Notes under the pieces: generated by a model
The model's database searches: none
What the model was told of the DNA's origin: nothing
The model's input: only the letters and a program-made list of their open reading frames with translations
Shown: positions 8,070-16,586 of the stretch, piece by piece
Layout of the letters: each line of letters opens with the position of its first letter
Numbering within the stretch: the stretch's first letter is position 1
NCBI RefSeq assembly: GCF_031082405.1
Contig: NZ_JAVHJU010000076.1
Span: 124,001 to 188,000, forward strand
Source: Amycolatopsis sp. A133
Lineage (GTDB): Bacteria; Actinomycetota; Actinomycetes; Mycobacteriales; Pseudonocardiaceae
Direction of reading: 5' to 3'
DNA: 64,000 bases
Made by a program: the position numbers and the translations under genes

Positions 8070-9242
8070 ATGACGTCCCCATCCGATTCCGAAGCAGCCG
8101 AAGGACACCACCCGCTGGTGGGCCAGCCCCACAGCGAGGACGAAGGCGCGGTCGCCGAGGCCGAAGCCGAGGCCGCCGAAATCAGCACGCCGGACCAGCC
8201 ACTGGGCCGGCTCGGCAAGCGGCTCGACCGCCGATCGCCGTTCTTCATCGGCATGACCGCCGCGGCGGGGGTCGCCGTCACCTACGGGGTGATCCAGCTC
8301 CTCGCCGGCGCGGCGCACATCCTGATCCTGGTCGGACTGGCCCTGTTCCTCGCCATCGGCATGGAGCCCGCGGTGTCCTGGCTGGCCCGGCACCGCTTCC
8401 CCCGGTGGCTCGCCGTGACGACCGTGTTCGTCGTCGCCGTCGCCGCTGTCGGCGGGTTCCTCGCCGCCGCCATCCCCGTGCTCGTCGAACAAGCCACCGC
8501 GCTCGTCACCAAGGCCCCGGACTACCTGCGCCAGGCCCAGGACCACAACACCCTCCTCGGCCGGCTCAACGAGCGGTTCCACCTCCAGCAGGGGATCGAA
8601 TCGTTGCTCAGCTTGGGCAGCGGCCTCACCGGCGGCGTCCTCGGGGCCGGCAAAGCGGTCTTCGGCGTCCTGACCGACACGCTGATCCTGATCGTCCTGA
8701 CCATCTACTTCGTGGCCGGCCTGCCCCGCATCCGCGCCACGATCTACCGGCTGATCCCGCACTCCCGCCGCCCGCGGGCGATCTTGATCGGGGACAACAT
8801 CTTCGCCAAGGTCGGCGGCTACGTCCTGGGCAACCTGGCCGTGTCGGTCATCGCCGGCGTGCTCACGTTGATCTGGCTGCTGATCTTCGGGGTGCCCTAC
8901 GCGGCGTTGCTGGCCATCACCGTCGCCGTGCTGGACCTGGTCCCGGTCGTCGGATCCGTGGTCGCCGGCGTGCTGGTCAGCCTCGTCGCGCTCACGGTGT
9001 CGCTGCCGGTGTGCCTGGCGACCGTGGGGTTCTTCGTCGTCTACCGGCTGGTGGAGGACTACCTGCTGGTGCCGAAGATCATCGGCACCGCGCTCAAGGT
9101 CCCGGCGCTGGTCACCGTCGTCGCCGTCCTGCTCGGCGGCGCCCTGCTGGGTGTCATCGGCGCTCTGGTGGCCATCCCCGTCGCCGCGGCGATCCTTCTG
9201 CTCGCCGAAGAGGTGCTCTACCCGCGCCTCGATCAGGCTTGA
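8070..9242 (+). CDS. AI-2E family permease
   Basis: A 390-residue membrane protein of the AI-2E exporter family (PF01594). An acidic, helical cytoplasmic N-tail of about 60 residues (E-A-E-A-E-A-A-E) is followed by two to three membrane segments, a soluble amphipathic domain (about residues 130-210) and at least four more segments. The family motif region V-L-D-L-V-P-V-V-G-S is present near residue 290. Members export autoinducer-2 or act as Na+/H+ antiporters, so substrate assignment is open. ATG 8070 was chosen; a GTG two codons upstream is possible. Confidence 0.92.
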   Translation: MTSPSDSEAAEGHHPLVGQPHSEDEGAVAEAEAEAAEISTPDQPLGRLGKRLDRRSPFFIGMTAAAGVAVTYGVIQLLAGAAHILILVGLALFLAIGMEPAVSWLARHRFPRWLAVTTVFVVAVAAVGGFLAAAIPVLVEQATALVTKAPDYLRQAQDHNTLLGRLNERFHLQQGIESLLSLGSGLTGGVLGAGKAVFGVLTDTLILIVLTIYFVAGLPRIRATIYRLIPHSRRPRAILIGDNIFAKVGGYVLGNLAVSVIAGVLTLIWLLIFGVPYAALLAITVAVLDLVPVVGSVVAGVLVSLVALTVSLPVCLATVGFFVVYRLVEDYLLVPKIIGTALKVPALVTVVAVLLGGALLGVIGALVAIPVAAAILLLAEEVLYPRLDQA

Positions 9243-9286
9243 ATCGCCCGTGATTGAGAGCCGCGCGCACGGGGCAAAGAGAATCC

Positions 9287-10996
9287 GTGGACAGCATTCC
9301 CGGTACCGAGGCCCCGGCCGCCCCCCTGGCGGCAGAAGCGCTGGTGTCCGCCGCTTTCGCCGCGGCGGGCGCCGGCGTGTACGCCGTGGACGCCGGCGGT
9401 GTGGTGATCGCCTGCAACCCGTGGGCGGAGCGGCTGCTCGGCTACGACCCGGGCACGCTGGTGGGCGTCGACGCCCAGCAGGTGCTCAATCCGCACACCG
9501 GTGACAGCTCCGGCTTCCCCGGTCAGCAGCCCGTCCTGCGTGAGGTCGCGCTCGGCAAGCGCATCAGCGGTGACCGCGCGGTGCTGCTGCGCCGGGACGG
9601 CTCCGCGCTCGCCGCGTGGTGGTCCGCCGCGCCCCTGCCACCCGAGGCCGGGCACGGCGCCGGCGCCGTGGTCGTTTTCCACGACATGTCCGCGCAGCGT
9701 GCGCGTGACGGCCGGCGTGCCGACCGCTACGCGCACAGCGAGACCATGCGGGAGCAGGCCGAGTACGACCTGGCGGAGATCAGCTGGCTGAGCGAGGTGA
9801 CGCTGGCCATGGTCAGCACCCTCGACGCGGGCCAGGCCCTCGAACGCCTGGTGCGGCTGCTCGTGCCCCGCCTCGCCGATGCCGCCGTGATCGACCTGGC
9901 CGAAGCGCGGGAACCGCGTCGCATCGCCTGGGCCAACGACCTCGGTGCCGCGGTGCCTCCGAGAACGGCGGAGCCGGGCGGGCATCCCGCGCACGAAGCC
10001 GCCCTGCGCAAAGTCCTGAGCGGCGGCGGAGTACAGCACCTTTCCACACCGTCGGCGTCGGCCGACGCGCCGCAAACCCTGCTGGGCCTGGTGGACGCGG
10101 TCGACGTGCTCGTCGTGCCCGTGCGGCTGCGAGCCACGACGTTCGGAGCACTGACCCTCACCCGCGGCGCGGCCGGCCCGCCGTTCAACGAGGCCGACCG
10201 GGTCCTGGCCGAAGAAGTCGCCCGCCGCACCGCACTCGGGCTGGAAAACACCCGGTTGCACACCGCCCAAGCCGACATCGCCGCGACCCTCCAGCGCGCC
10301 CTGCTCACCGAGCTCCCCACCGTGCCCGGCCTGGACCTGGCCGCCCACTACCGGCCCGCCGCCAGCGTCGCCGAAGTCGGCGGCGACTGGTACGACGCCT
10401 TCCCGCTGGGCGACGACGACATCGCACTGGTCATCGGCGACGTCGTCGGCCACGACATCCACGCCGCGTCCCGCATGAGCGAGCTGCGCAACATGCTGCG
10501 CGCCCTCGCCGTGGACCGCCCCGACGAAACGCCCGGACGGATCCTGCAACGCCTGGACATCGCCCAGTCCCGCCTCGCCTTCACCGACCTGGCCACCGTC
10601 ATCTTCGCCCGCCTCCATCCCGCGCCCGGCGGATCGTGGGAGCTGTCCTGGTCCATCGCCGGGCACCCGCCACCGCTGCTCCTCAGCACCGGCGGCGCCG
10701 CCACCTACCTGACCGGTGCGCACGGCGTCATCCTCGGCGCCCGCCCCGACCGGCCGCGCCCCACCGCCCGCGAAGAGCTGCCCGCCGGTTCGACCCTGGT
10801 GCTCTACACCGACGGGCTGATCGAATCGCGCACCCAGGACATCGACACCGGCATGACGCGGCTGCGGCAGTACACGGCCGGCCACCCGGACCTGCCGCTG
10901 TCCCGGTTGTGCGCCCAGCTGGCCCGCGACCTCGGCAGCACCCGCGACGACGTGGCCCTCATCGCCGCCCGGATCCCGCCGCACTCCGGCGGATGA
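9287..10996 (+). CDS. PAS-GAF-SpoIIE serine phosphatase
   Basis: A 569-residue stress-signalling phosphatase. Order: PAS domain (about 20-130, G-V-Y-A-V-D-A-G-G-V-V-I-A-C-N-P-W-A), GAF domain (about 165-320), then a SpoIIE/PP2C domain (about 335-555) with the metal-binding motifs G-G-D-W-Y-D-A-F and I-G-D-V-V-G-H-D and the late D-D-V-A-L-I. Such enzymes dephosphorylate STAS anti-sigma-factor antagonists in partner switching. GTG 9287 is favoured because residues upstream do not match the fold. It has no HATPase domain of its own, but a MEDS-ATPase and STAS proteins are encoded at 12-14 kb. Confidence 0.93.
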   Translation: MDSIPGTEAPAAPLAAEALVSAAFAAAGAGVYAVDAGGVVIACNPWAERLLGYDPGTLVGVDAQQVLNPHTGDSSGFPGQQPVLREVALGKRISGDRAVLLRRDGSALAAWWSAAPLPPEAGHGAGAVVVFHDMSAQRARDGRRADRYAHSETMREQAEYDLAEISWLSEVTLAMVSTLDAGQALERLVRLLVPRLADAAVIDLAEAREPRRIAWANDLGAAVPPRTAEPGGHPAHEAALRKVLSGGGVQHLSTPSASADAPQTLLGLVDAVDVLVVPVRLRATTFGALTLTRGAAGPPFNEADRVLAEEVARRTALGLENTRLHTAQADIAATLQRALLTELPTVPGLDLAAHYRPAASVAEVGGDWYDAFPLGDDDIALVIGDVVGHDIHAASRMSELRNMLRALAVDRPDETPGRILQRLDIAQSRLAFTDLATVIFARLHPAPGGSWELSWSIAGHPPPLLLSTGGAATYLTGAHGVILGARPDRPRPTAREELPAGSTLVLYTDGLIESRTQDIDTGMTRLRQYTAGHPDLPLSRLCAQLARDLGSTRDDVALIAARIPPHSGG

Positions 10997-11107
10997 CCCG
11001 GCCCGAGGCCGGTGAACCGTCGGGACGAGCTGTACCACCTGGCGTACGAGATCAACGCCGCCACAGCCGCGGTCGCCCGGATCGAGTCCGGTTGCGTCGG
11101 GGAGTCG

Positions 11108-11617
11108 TCAGTACGGGACGGCGATGTCGGTGGCGCTGGTGGTCTCGTAAACCACACCGCTCTTGGTGGCGTAGTGGGTGCAGGCGACGTGGACCGTGCG
11201 CAACACGGCGCCGTTGGGGATCCATGGCGTCTCGAAGTGGACGTCGACCAGCGCGCCGCCGTTCTCGGAGTCGTAGTCGCCCGTGACGGCGCCGGTCGGA
11301 CCGGTGGCGGTGCACCGGACGTTGATGTAGTCGGCGTCGCGCCGGTCGTTGCCCGGGGTGGCGAAGCGCGAGTAGCCGCGGAGCTTCACCCGGCGGCCGG
11401 TCCCGTCGCTTTGGGTGCCTTCGGTCTGGATCACGCCCTGCAGGACATAGGCGGCCGTCGTACTGCCGCCGGAGCCGCCGCCGGTCCCGGGGTCCTCCGG
11501 GGTCGGCTCGCTGATGTCCGGCAGCTGGTAGGGGTCCGCCTGGGCGGGGGTGACGACCCCCAGGGAGAACGCGGCGACGGCGACAGCGGTGAAGACTCGT
11601 TTGCGCGATGAACTCAT
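11108..11617 (-). CDS. Secreted protein of unknown function
   Basis: A 169-residue exported protein. The ATG at 11617 begins a clear Sec signal peptide (S-R-K-R-V-F-T-A-V-A-V-A-A-F) ending in A-Q-A before D-P-Y-Q. A Pro/Gly/Ser linker (about 30-50) leads to a beta-rich domain of about 115 residues with two cysteines (N-V-R-C-T and V-A-C-T-H-Y) that could form a disulfide. No family recognised. The frame stays open for about 95 codons upstream, but those codons lack coding character. Confidence 0.8.
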   Translation of the reverse strand: MSSSRKRVFTAVAVAAFSLGVVTPAQADPYQLPDISEPTPEDPGTGGGSGGSTTAAYVLQGVIQTEGTQSDGTGRRVKLRGYSRFATPGNDRRDADYINVRCTATGPTGAVTGDYDSENGGALVDVHFETPWIPNGAVLRTVHVACTHYATKSGVVYETTSATDIAVPY

Positions 11618-12054
11618 GCCCGAAGCATTACCGCGATATCCGAAATACGCCACGAAATTCCGCGGACGATCCGAAAGTTGGTACATCCGGACCAGGCTTC
11701 GCCTGCACACGCAGTACCATTTCGGCAAAATTGCCCACATTCCGGAGAACTCGCGCCAGGAGTACCGGGTGGAATACCCGCAGCGACGCCACCACGGGAT
11801 AAATACCGTCATCCGGCCGGCGCGGACCACCCGAATGACCGCTGTTCTTTCCCACGCTTCTCTTATGCTTCCCCCGAGGAGTCTTTTTGACGAAACGGGA
11901 GCCATTCACGTCGATGAAAAACCGTTCCGGCGGCTGCCGGTCGACCTTCCGCCGTAACGCGGTGCCGGCCCCCGCGGCGCCGGCCGAGCGGACGATTCGC
12001 GGGCCGCCAGCGGGCAGGTACCGGCGAGCCGGTGTTGGTACCGGGCAGCAGCCG
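11618..12054. other. 437-bp intergenic region
   Basis: This stretch lies between the secreted protein start (11617) and the end of the MEDS-ATPase gene. Its 11640-11840 part is noticeably less G+C-rich than the surroundings. It should hold the promoter of the 11617 gene. I see no gene, hairpin or repeat I can support. Confidence 0.5.
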
Positions 12055-12927
12055 TCAGGCCGTGCCGACGTGCAGGCGCACGGTCGTTCCGCCGTCACCG
12101 GTGTGGACTTCGACCAGGTCACACAACTGGCGCACGATCCACAGGCCGTGTCCGCTCTGCCCACCCGGCTCGGGAGGCAAGTACCCCAGGTACCAATCGA
12201 GTGCTCCGGAGCCGGGGTCGGTGATGTCGCAGATGATCCGGTTCCCGGAGCGGCCGACGGCCACCCGGCCGCGGCCGCCGCCATGGCTGACGGCGTTGGT
12301 GGCGATCTCGTTGGCGGCGAACACCAGCAGCTGCACACCGGATTCGGACAGCCCCAGCGAGCTGGCGTGTTCGGCCACGAAGGTCCGGACCGGGACCAGG
12401 TCGGCGTCGAATGGCAACACGGCGTACGGGCTGCCCGCGGGTATGGGTGCGAGGCGACGCGTCCACGCGCCGTCGGCAGCATCCGGCGGGGTGTAGTCGT
12501 CGCTGGCCTGCGCGGCGGGACCCGCCACCAGTTGCGGGTGGGTGCGGCGGGCGTCCTCGACGACGTGTCCGGGCAGGACCCGGGTGTCGTAAGGGCAGAC
12601 GATCCAGGCCGGGCAGCCGGCGAAGGCGACATTGATCGCCGACTCGTACCGGGTCCACTCCGTGGTCTCGGTGGCGTCCCGGCCGTGCCACACCGGTTCG
12701 CCGATCACCCGCACCAGCGGGTATCGTCCGCCGGTGGTCCGCTGGTCGACGTAACGGTGATACGCGCCCAAGGTGCGCCCCGGAGTCCGGTACCACTCGT
12801 TCGCGTCAACGAATTCGACGTCTCCGGCGGCTCCTCCGAGCGACTGGCGCAGCAGATCGATGTTGGCGCCGGTCGTCACGGCCAAAACGGCGTCGCCTTG
12901 TTCGAGCCCGTCGAGGCAGAACGGCAC
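12055..12927 (-). CDS. MEDS-domain / HATPase anti-sigma-type regulator
   Basis: The MEDS sensor half (to about residue 160 from the start used here) contains A-Y-H-R-Y-V-D and the Y-E-S-A-I-N-V region. The C-terminal RsbW-like HATPase has an N-box (F-A-A-N-E-I-A-T-N-A-V-S-H-G) and a G-box (G-H-G-L-W-I-V-R-Q-L). Such proteins are kinase/anti-sigma components of partner switching. The first usual start, GTG 12927, is too late: MEDS-like sequence (H-Q-G-L-I-Y-R-S-D-E-E-F-L-A-A) continues upstream without ATG, GTG or TTG. The natural start is the ATG at 13028, overlapping the stop of the upstream gene. From it the frame dies after 21 codons unless one base is added in the five-base C run at 13006-13010. 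So either a frameshift or a sequence error is likely. It is translationally coupled to the MEDS-STAS gene. Confidence 0.82.
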   Translation of the reverse strand: MPFCLDGLEQGDAVLAVTTGANIDLLRQSLGGAAGDVEFVDANEWYRTPGRTLGAYHRYVDQRTTGGRYPLVRVIGEPVWHGRDATETTEWTRYESAINVAFAGCPAWIVCPYDTRVLPGHVVEDARRTHPQLVAGPAAQASDDYTPPDAADGAWTRRLAPIPAGSPYAVLPFDADLVPVRTFVAEHASSLGLSESGVQLLVFAANEIATNAVSHGGGRGRVAVGRSGNRIICDITDPGSGALDWYLGYLPPEPGGQSGHGLWIVRQLCDLVEVHTGDGGTTVRLHVGTA

Positions 12928-13024
12928 GGTGGCGGCGAGGAATTCCTCGTCGCTGCGGTAAATCAGGCCTTGGTGGGTGAGACCGGGCCGGGAACGGCGT
13001 GCGACGGGGGCCGGCTCGTCGTGG

Positions 13025-13915
13025 TCATGCGCCCGCCTCGCGGGGAGTGACCACCAGAGCCGGCTCGTCGTCCCAGCCGACCACGCTGATCACCCGGCAC
13101 AGCAGCTCGGCCAGGTTGGCCACGTGCATCCGCTGGCCGTTGCCCAACCGGCCTGCCGCCTGGGCCAGCGCTCGCATCCCGGCCAGATCGATGAACTCCA
13201 GCTGGGTCATGTCCACCCGCACATCGCCCGGCCAGGTCGACACCGTCTCCAGCGCCGAGGCCAGTGCACCGGTGGTGCGATGATCCACGACGCCGATCAC
13301 CCGCAAAGTCAGCCTGCCGTTCTGTAAGGTCCGCGCCAGGCGTAGCACGGTGTCGACATAGAGAGGTTCCAGCGCCACGGAACCGGAGTGGCGACGGTCG
13401 ACGGCGGTCAAGGTTTCGGCGTCGAAGCGGCGGGCGTCGTACTGGCAAACCGCCGAGGCGCGGCTTCCGTCGAACACCGCGTTGACCTTCGCCTCGTACT
13501 CGTGCAGCCGGTCGGCACCCGGGACGTCCCGCAGTGCCCAGCCCATCTCGCCGCTGACCCGGAGGCCGGTGTAGCCGGCGGCCAGGGAAGCGGTGACCTC
13601 TTGCTGCAGGGTGGCCACCATGCCGTCGGCGTCGAACGAACCGCCGGCCAGATAGCTGCGGCCGGCCGTGGTGATCTGGAGCTGACCTCGCGCGACCGCC
13701 GGTCCCGGGTCGGTTCCGGCTCCGTCGAGCCAGTCCAGCACCTGCTCGGGTGCACATTGGTCCGAGAAGTACTTGACCCGCTCGCCGCGTTCGAGTCCCG
13801 CACGCAAGTAGGCGGTGACGACCCGGCGCTGCTCGTCGTCATCGGCGAACGTCAGACACAGGTGGTCACCGTGGCCCACGTCCTCCACCCGGTGCTCTCT
13901 GCTTTCTCGCGCCAT
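13025..13915 (-). CDS. MEDS-STAS domain protein
   Basis: A 296-residue regulator: MEDS domain (about 15-185, G-D-H-L-C-L-T-F-A-D-D-D-E-Q-R-R near the start) followed by a STAS domain (about 195-285). In the STAS domain the loop that usually reads D-S-[ST]-G reads F-I-D-L-A-G-M, with no Ser or Thr, so regulation by phosphorylation looks lost there. The MEDS domain is known from methanogen/methylotroph sensor proteins and is common in actinobacterial anti-sigma regulators. The stop codon overlaps the putative start of the MEDS-ATPase gene, so the pair probably works together. Confidence 0.9.
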   Translation of the reverse strand: MARESREHRVEDVGHGDHLCLTFADDDEQRRVVTAYLRAGLERGERVKYFSDQCAPEQVLDWLDGAGTDPGPAVARGQLQITTAGRSYLAGGSFDADGMVATLQQEVTASLAAGYTGLRVSGEMGWALRDVPGADRLHEYEAKVNAVFDGSRASAVCQYDARRFDAETLTAVDRRHSGSVALEPLYVDTVLRLARTLQNGRLTLRVIGVVDHRTTGALASALETVSTWPGDVRVDMTQLEFIDLAGMRALAQAAGRLGNGQRMHVANLAELLCRVISVVGWDDEPALVVTPREAGA

Positions 13916-14040
13916 CACTTCAGCCAGTCCTCGCGTCGCCGTCGGCGAACGTCCCCGCACCGGCTCGTACGGACACAGCGCGCCCCCGACGACTCTAGCG
14001 CCGACCGTCCGGACGCCGGAGCCGCGGGGCGGCGGTCTCC

Positions 14041-14715
14041 TTACTTGTTGGTGCCCGGCGTGAGCACCTTGTCGATCACGAAGACGGTGGCGTTCTTGGT
14101 GGGGATGTTGCCGCACAGGATCTTCGCGCCGTTGATCGTCATGTTGTCGCCCGAACCCTCGATCTTCACCGGCCCGCCGGCGGTGTTCAGGGTGTCGACC
14201 GAGCCCGCGGTGGCGAGCCCCTTGCCGTCGTAGCGCTTGCCCACGACGTGGTACTGCAGGATCGGCGACAGCTCGGCGGGCTTGCCGGCCAGCTCGTTGA
14301 ACTTCGCGTCGCCCAGCGCGGCGAACGCGGGGTCGGCCGGCGCGAAGACCGTGATGGCCTGCTGGCTGTTGAGCGTGTCGACCAGGTTCGTGGCCTTGAC
14401 CGCCGCCACCAGCTTGGTCAGCAGCGGGTTCGTCGACGCGGCCGAGGCGACCGGCTGCGGGCCCATCGAGTCCAGCGAACCGGGCGCGGAGCCCTGCGGC
14501 AGCTGCGAACAGGCCGGGCCGAACACGTCGGCGTTGGTGGTCATGCCGTCGGAGGCGGCCATGCTGGAGGAGGGCGCGGCCATCGACGACGACGGAGCCG
14601 GCGCCGGGGCACTGCTGGAGCTGCCCGACGACGCGGTGTCGCTACCGCTGCACGCGGTCAGCGCGAGGGCGGCGGTCGCGGTCATGCCGATACCAGCGAT
14701 ACGAAGCTTGTTCAC
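14041..14715 (-). CDS. Fasciclin (FAS1) domain lipoprotein
   Basis: A 224-residue lipoprotein related to mycobacterial MPT83/MPT70. GTG 14715 starts a signal peptide with a lipobox ending A-L-T-A-C, then a Ser/Ala/Pro linker to about residue 60. A single FAS1 domain follows (about 85-222), with the H1 motif I-T-V-F-A-P-A-D-P-A-F, the conserved Y-H-V and the C-terminal V-F-V-I-D-K-V-L. Two Cys residues outside the lipobox could form a disulfide. GGAG lies about nine bases before the GTG. It sits next to the molybdopterin oxidoreductase on the same strand. A CAATCC box about 75 bp upstream matches those of other genes here, suggesting shared sigma-factor control. Confidence 0.92.
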   Translation of the reverse strand: MNKLRIAGIGMTATAALALTACSGSDTASSGSSSSAPAPAPSSSMAAPSSSMAASDGMTTNADVFGPACSQLPQGSAPGSLDSMGPQPVASAASTNPLLTKLVAAVKATNLVDTLNSQQAITVFAPADPAFAALGDAKFNELAGKPAELSPILQYHVVGKRYDGKGLATAGSVDTLNTAGGPVKIEGSGDNMTINGAKILCGNIPTKNATVFVIDKVLTPGTNK

Positions 14716-14790
14716 GGAAATCACTCCAAGAGGGGAATAAATGCGGCTGTTCCCGCGGGGGGAACTTGCTCTCTGACCCCGGCCCCAGCC

Positions 14791-14796
14791 GGATTG
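14791..14796 (-). promoter_or_regulatory. CAATCC half-promoter upstream of the fasciclin gene
   Basis: On the minus strand GACCAATCC-GGC-T-GGGG precedes the fasciclin gene and closely matches the -35 area of the oxidoreductase promoter (GACCAATCCCGGCCGGGG). The -10 equivalent reads AGAGAG at 16-bp spacing and is not like CCGAAT, so this is a half match only. Confidence 0.3.
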
Positions 14797-14816
14797 GTCA
14801 GCCGGGAAAGTTTTGG

Positions 14817-16391
14817 TCAGGCAGCGGTGAAGGTGACGTTGTGCCAGCCGGTGGCGCCGTCGGGGACGGTGCCGGCGCGCTGGTCGGTCTGGGTGTAGCC
14901 GGTTTTGTCGGTGGCGCGGCAGAACACCTGGTGCACGCCGGCCGGGACGTCGACCTCGGTCCACCACATCCGCCAGGTGTTCAGGTTGACTTCCCGGGAC
15001 AGCGTCGTTTCCTGCCACGGTCCCCGGTCGACGCGGACTTCGACCTTCTCGATGCCGGTGTGCTGCGCCCACGCCACGCCGGCGACCCGCACTTTTCCGG
15101 GCTTGACGTTGGCGAAACCGCGGTGCGAATCGATCCGGGATTCCGTTTTGATCGGAGCCTCCTGGCTCCAGCCGCGTTTGAGCCAGTACGCCTGGCGCGC
15201 GGCCCAGGTGGTGACTTCGATGTCCACGACCCATTTGGTCGCCGAGACGTAGCCGTACAGGCCGGGTGTGACGAGCCGCGCCGGGAAGCCGTGTTCCAGC
15301 GGCAGCGGCTCGCCGTTCATGCCGATCGCCAGCATCGCCCCGCGCCCACGGTCCTGGGCCGCCGCGACCGGGGTGCCGGAGGTCCAGCCGTCGACGCTGG
15401 TGCAGTAGAGCTGCTCGGCGCCCGGTTTCACGCCGGCTTCGGCGAGCAGGTCGGCCAGGTCGACGCCGATGAAGTTCGACGTCGACACGTAGTCGCCGCC
15501 GACCTCGTTGGACACGCACGTCATCGTCACCGTGCGCTCGATCAGCGGCCGGTTGCGGATGTCGTCGTAGCTGTACCGGATTTCGCGGTCGACCATGCCG
15601 TGCAGCCGCAGTGCCCAGTCCTCGGCCCGCAGCTGCGGCACCGACAGCGCGGTGTCCACCCGGTAGAAGTTCGCGTTCGGCGTCAGGAACGGCGGGGTGC
15701 CGAGCTTGGCGAAATCGGCGTCGGCCGGAACGGCCGGCGCGGTCCGCGCGGGAACGAGCTTGCCGATCGCCTCCCGGGACGCGGTCGCGTCCCGGGCCAA
15801 GCTGATCAGCTGCCCACCCACGCCCAGCGCGCCGGCTCCGACGACAACACCCGCACCGCCGAGGAGGAAGGACCGCCGTGACGTGCCGCTCTTGTCTTCG
15901 GATCCGGCGTCTCGCCACACCCGCGGAGCGATCCGATGCAGGACGAGGAAAACCGCGACCCCGACGAGCAGGCTGGCGGCCGGTGCCAGCAGGGCCACGG
16001 TGGTCAGGTCCGGGCGCTGGGACACGGCGAACCCGCCGATCAGTCCGAACAGGACGATGACGACCGTTCCGGGTACCGGCGAGCGGCGCGAAAGCACGCC
16101 GGCGAGCGCGGCGGCAAGCACCATCACCACGGCCATGCTGCCGAGCAGCACCAGCTTGTCGTAGGTGCCGAACGTGCGGACGGCGAAGTCCTTCAGCTCC
16201 ACCGGCGTCAGGTCGATGGCGCCGTTGCCGACGGCCAGGTAAGGCGAGGCGTTGATGCCGAGGAAGCCGGCGACGAGGTGGCCGGCCGCCAGCGCGGCGG
16301 CCAGCGCGAGAATTCCGGTGAACGCGGCCGCGAAGAACCGAAGCCGGGCACGCTCCGGAACGGTGGGGGCGTCGAGTTCGGTAGCGGTCAT
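14817..16391 (-). CDS. Membrane-anchored molybdopterin oxidoreductase (sulfite oxidase family)
   Basis: A 524-residue protein. Four membrane segments in the first 150 residues are followed by a twin-arginine-like S-R-R-S-F-L-L-G-G-A-G-V segment (about 170-190) and a long periplasmic catalytic domain of the sulfite-oxidase/YedY fold. The molybdenum-ligating Cys is probably in V-T-M-T-C-V-S-N. A C-terminal Mo-co dimerisation domain ends in G-W-H-N-V-T-F. ATG 16391 is preferred to ATG 16400 because a strong promoter-like motif overlaps the latter, which would make the mRNA leaderless at 16391. Similar membrane oxidoreductases lie beside fasciclin genes in other actinobacteria. Substrate unknown. 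Confidence 0.9.
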   Translation of the reverse strand: MTATELDAPTVPERARLRFFAAAFTGILALAAALAAGHLVAGFLGINASPYLAVGNGAIDLTPVELKDFAVRTFGTYDKLVLLGSMAVVMVLAAALAGVLSRRSPVPGTVVIVLFGLIGGFAVSQRPDLTTVALLAPAASLLVGVAVFLVLHRIAPRVWRDAGSEDKSGTSRRSFLLGGAGVVVGAGALGVGGQLISLARDATASREAIGKLVPARTAPAVPADADFAKLGTPPFLTPNANFYRVDTALSVPQLRAEDWALRLHGMVDREIRYSYDDIRNRPLIERTVTMTCVSNEVGGDYVSTSNFIGVDLADLLAEAGVKPGAEQLYCTSVDGWTSGTPVAAAQDRGRGAMLAIGMNGEPLPLEHGFPARLVTPGLYGYVSATKWVVDIEVTTWAARQAYWLKRGWSQEAPIKTESRIDSHRGFANVKPGKVRVAGVAWAQHTGIEKVEVRVDRGPWQETTLSREVNLNTWRMWWTEVDVPAGVHQVFCRATDKTGYTQTDQRAGTVPDGATGWHNVTFTAA

Positions 16392-16398
16392 GTCCAGC

Positions 16399-16426
16399 AT
16401 TCGGTGCTCGCCCCCGGCCGGGATTG
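16399..16426 (-). promoter_or_regulatory. SigK-like promoter of the molybdopterin oxidoreductase
   Basis: On the minus strand CAATCC (16426-16421), a 16-bp spacer and CCGAAT (16404-16399) match the arrangement recalled for mycobacterial SigK promoters (CCATCC...CCGAAT). Transcription would begin near 16391-16392, at the second ATG. Confidence 0.6.
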
Positions 16427-16586
16427 GTCGATGACCTCCTTTACCCGAATGGGTGAGAGCGGTCTCGGGAGACGGCCGTCACACGATGGAGCCGTGACGA
16501 TCTCCGGGCGGCGGGGTCTGTAGCGGTGTGGGAGTGAACGGAACTTCCACGCAGCCCAGCAAAACGCCGGTCAGAAGGAGAACACC

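Noticed and set aside
10997-11107. Possible small gene starting M-N-R-R-D-E-L-Y-H-L-A-Y-E-I-N near 11012
   Set aside because: The first 20 residues look plausible, but the frame runs antisense into the secreted-protein gene and loses coding character. I cannot support it.
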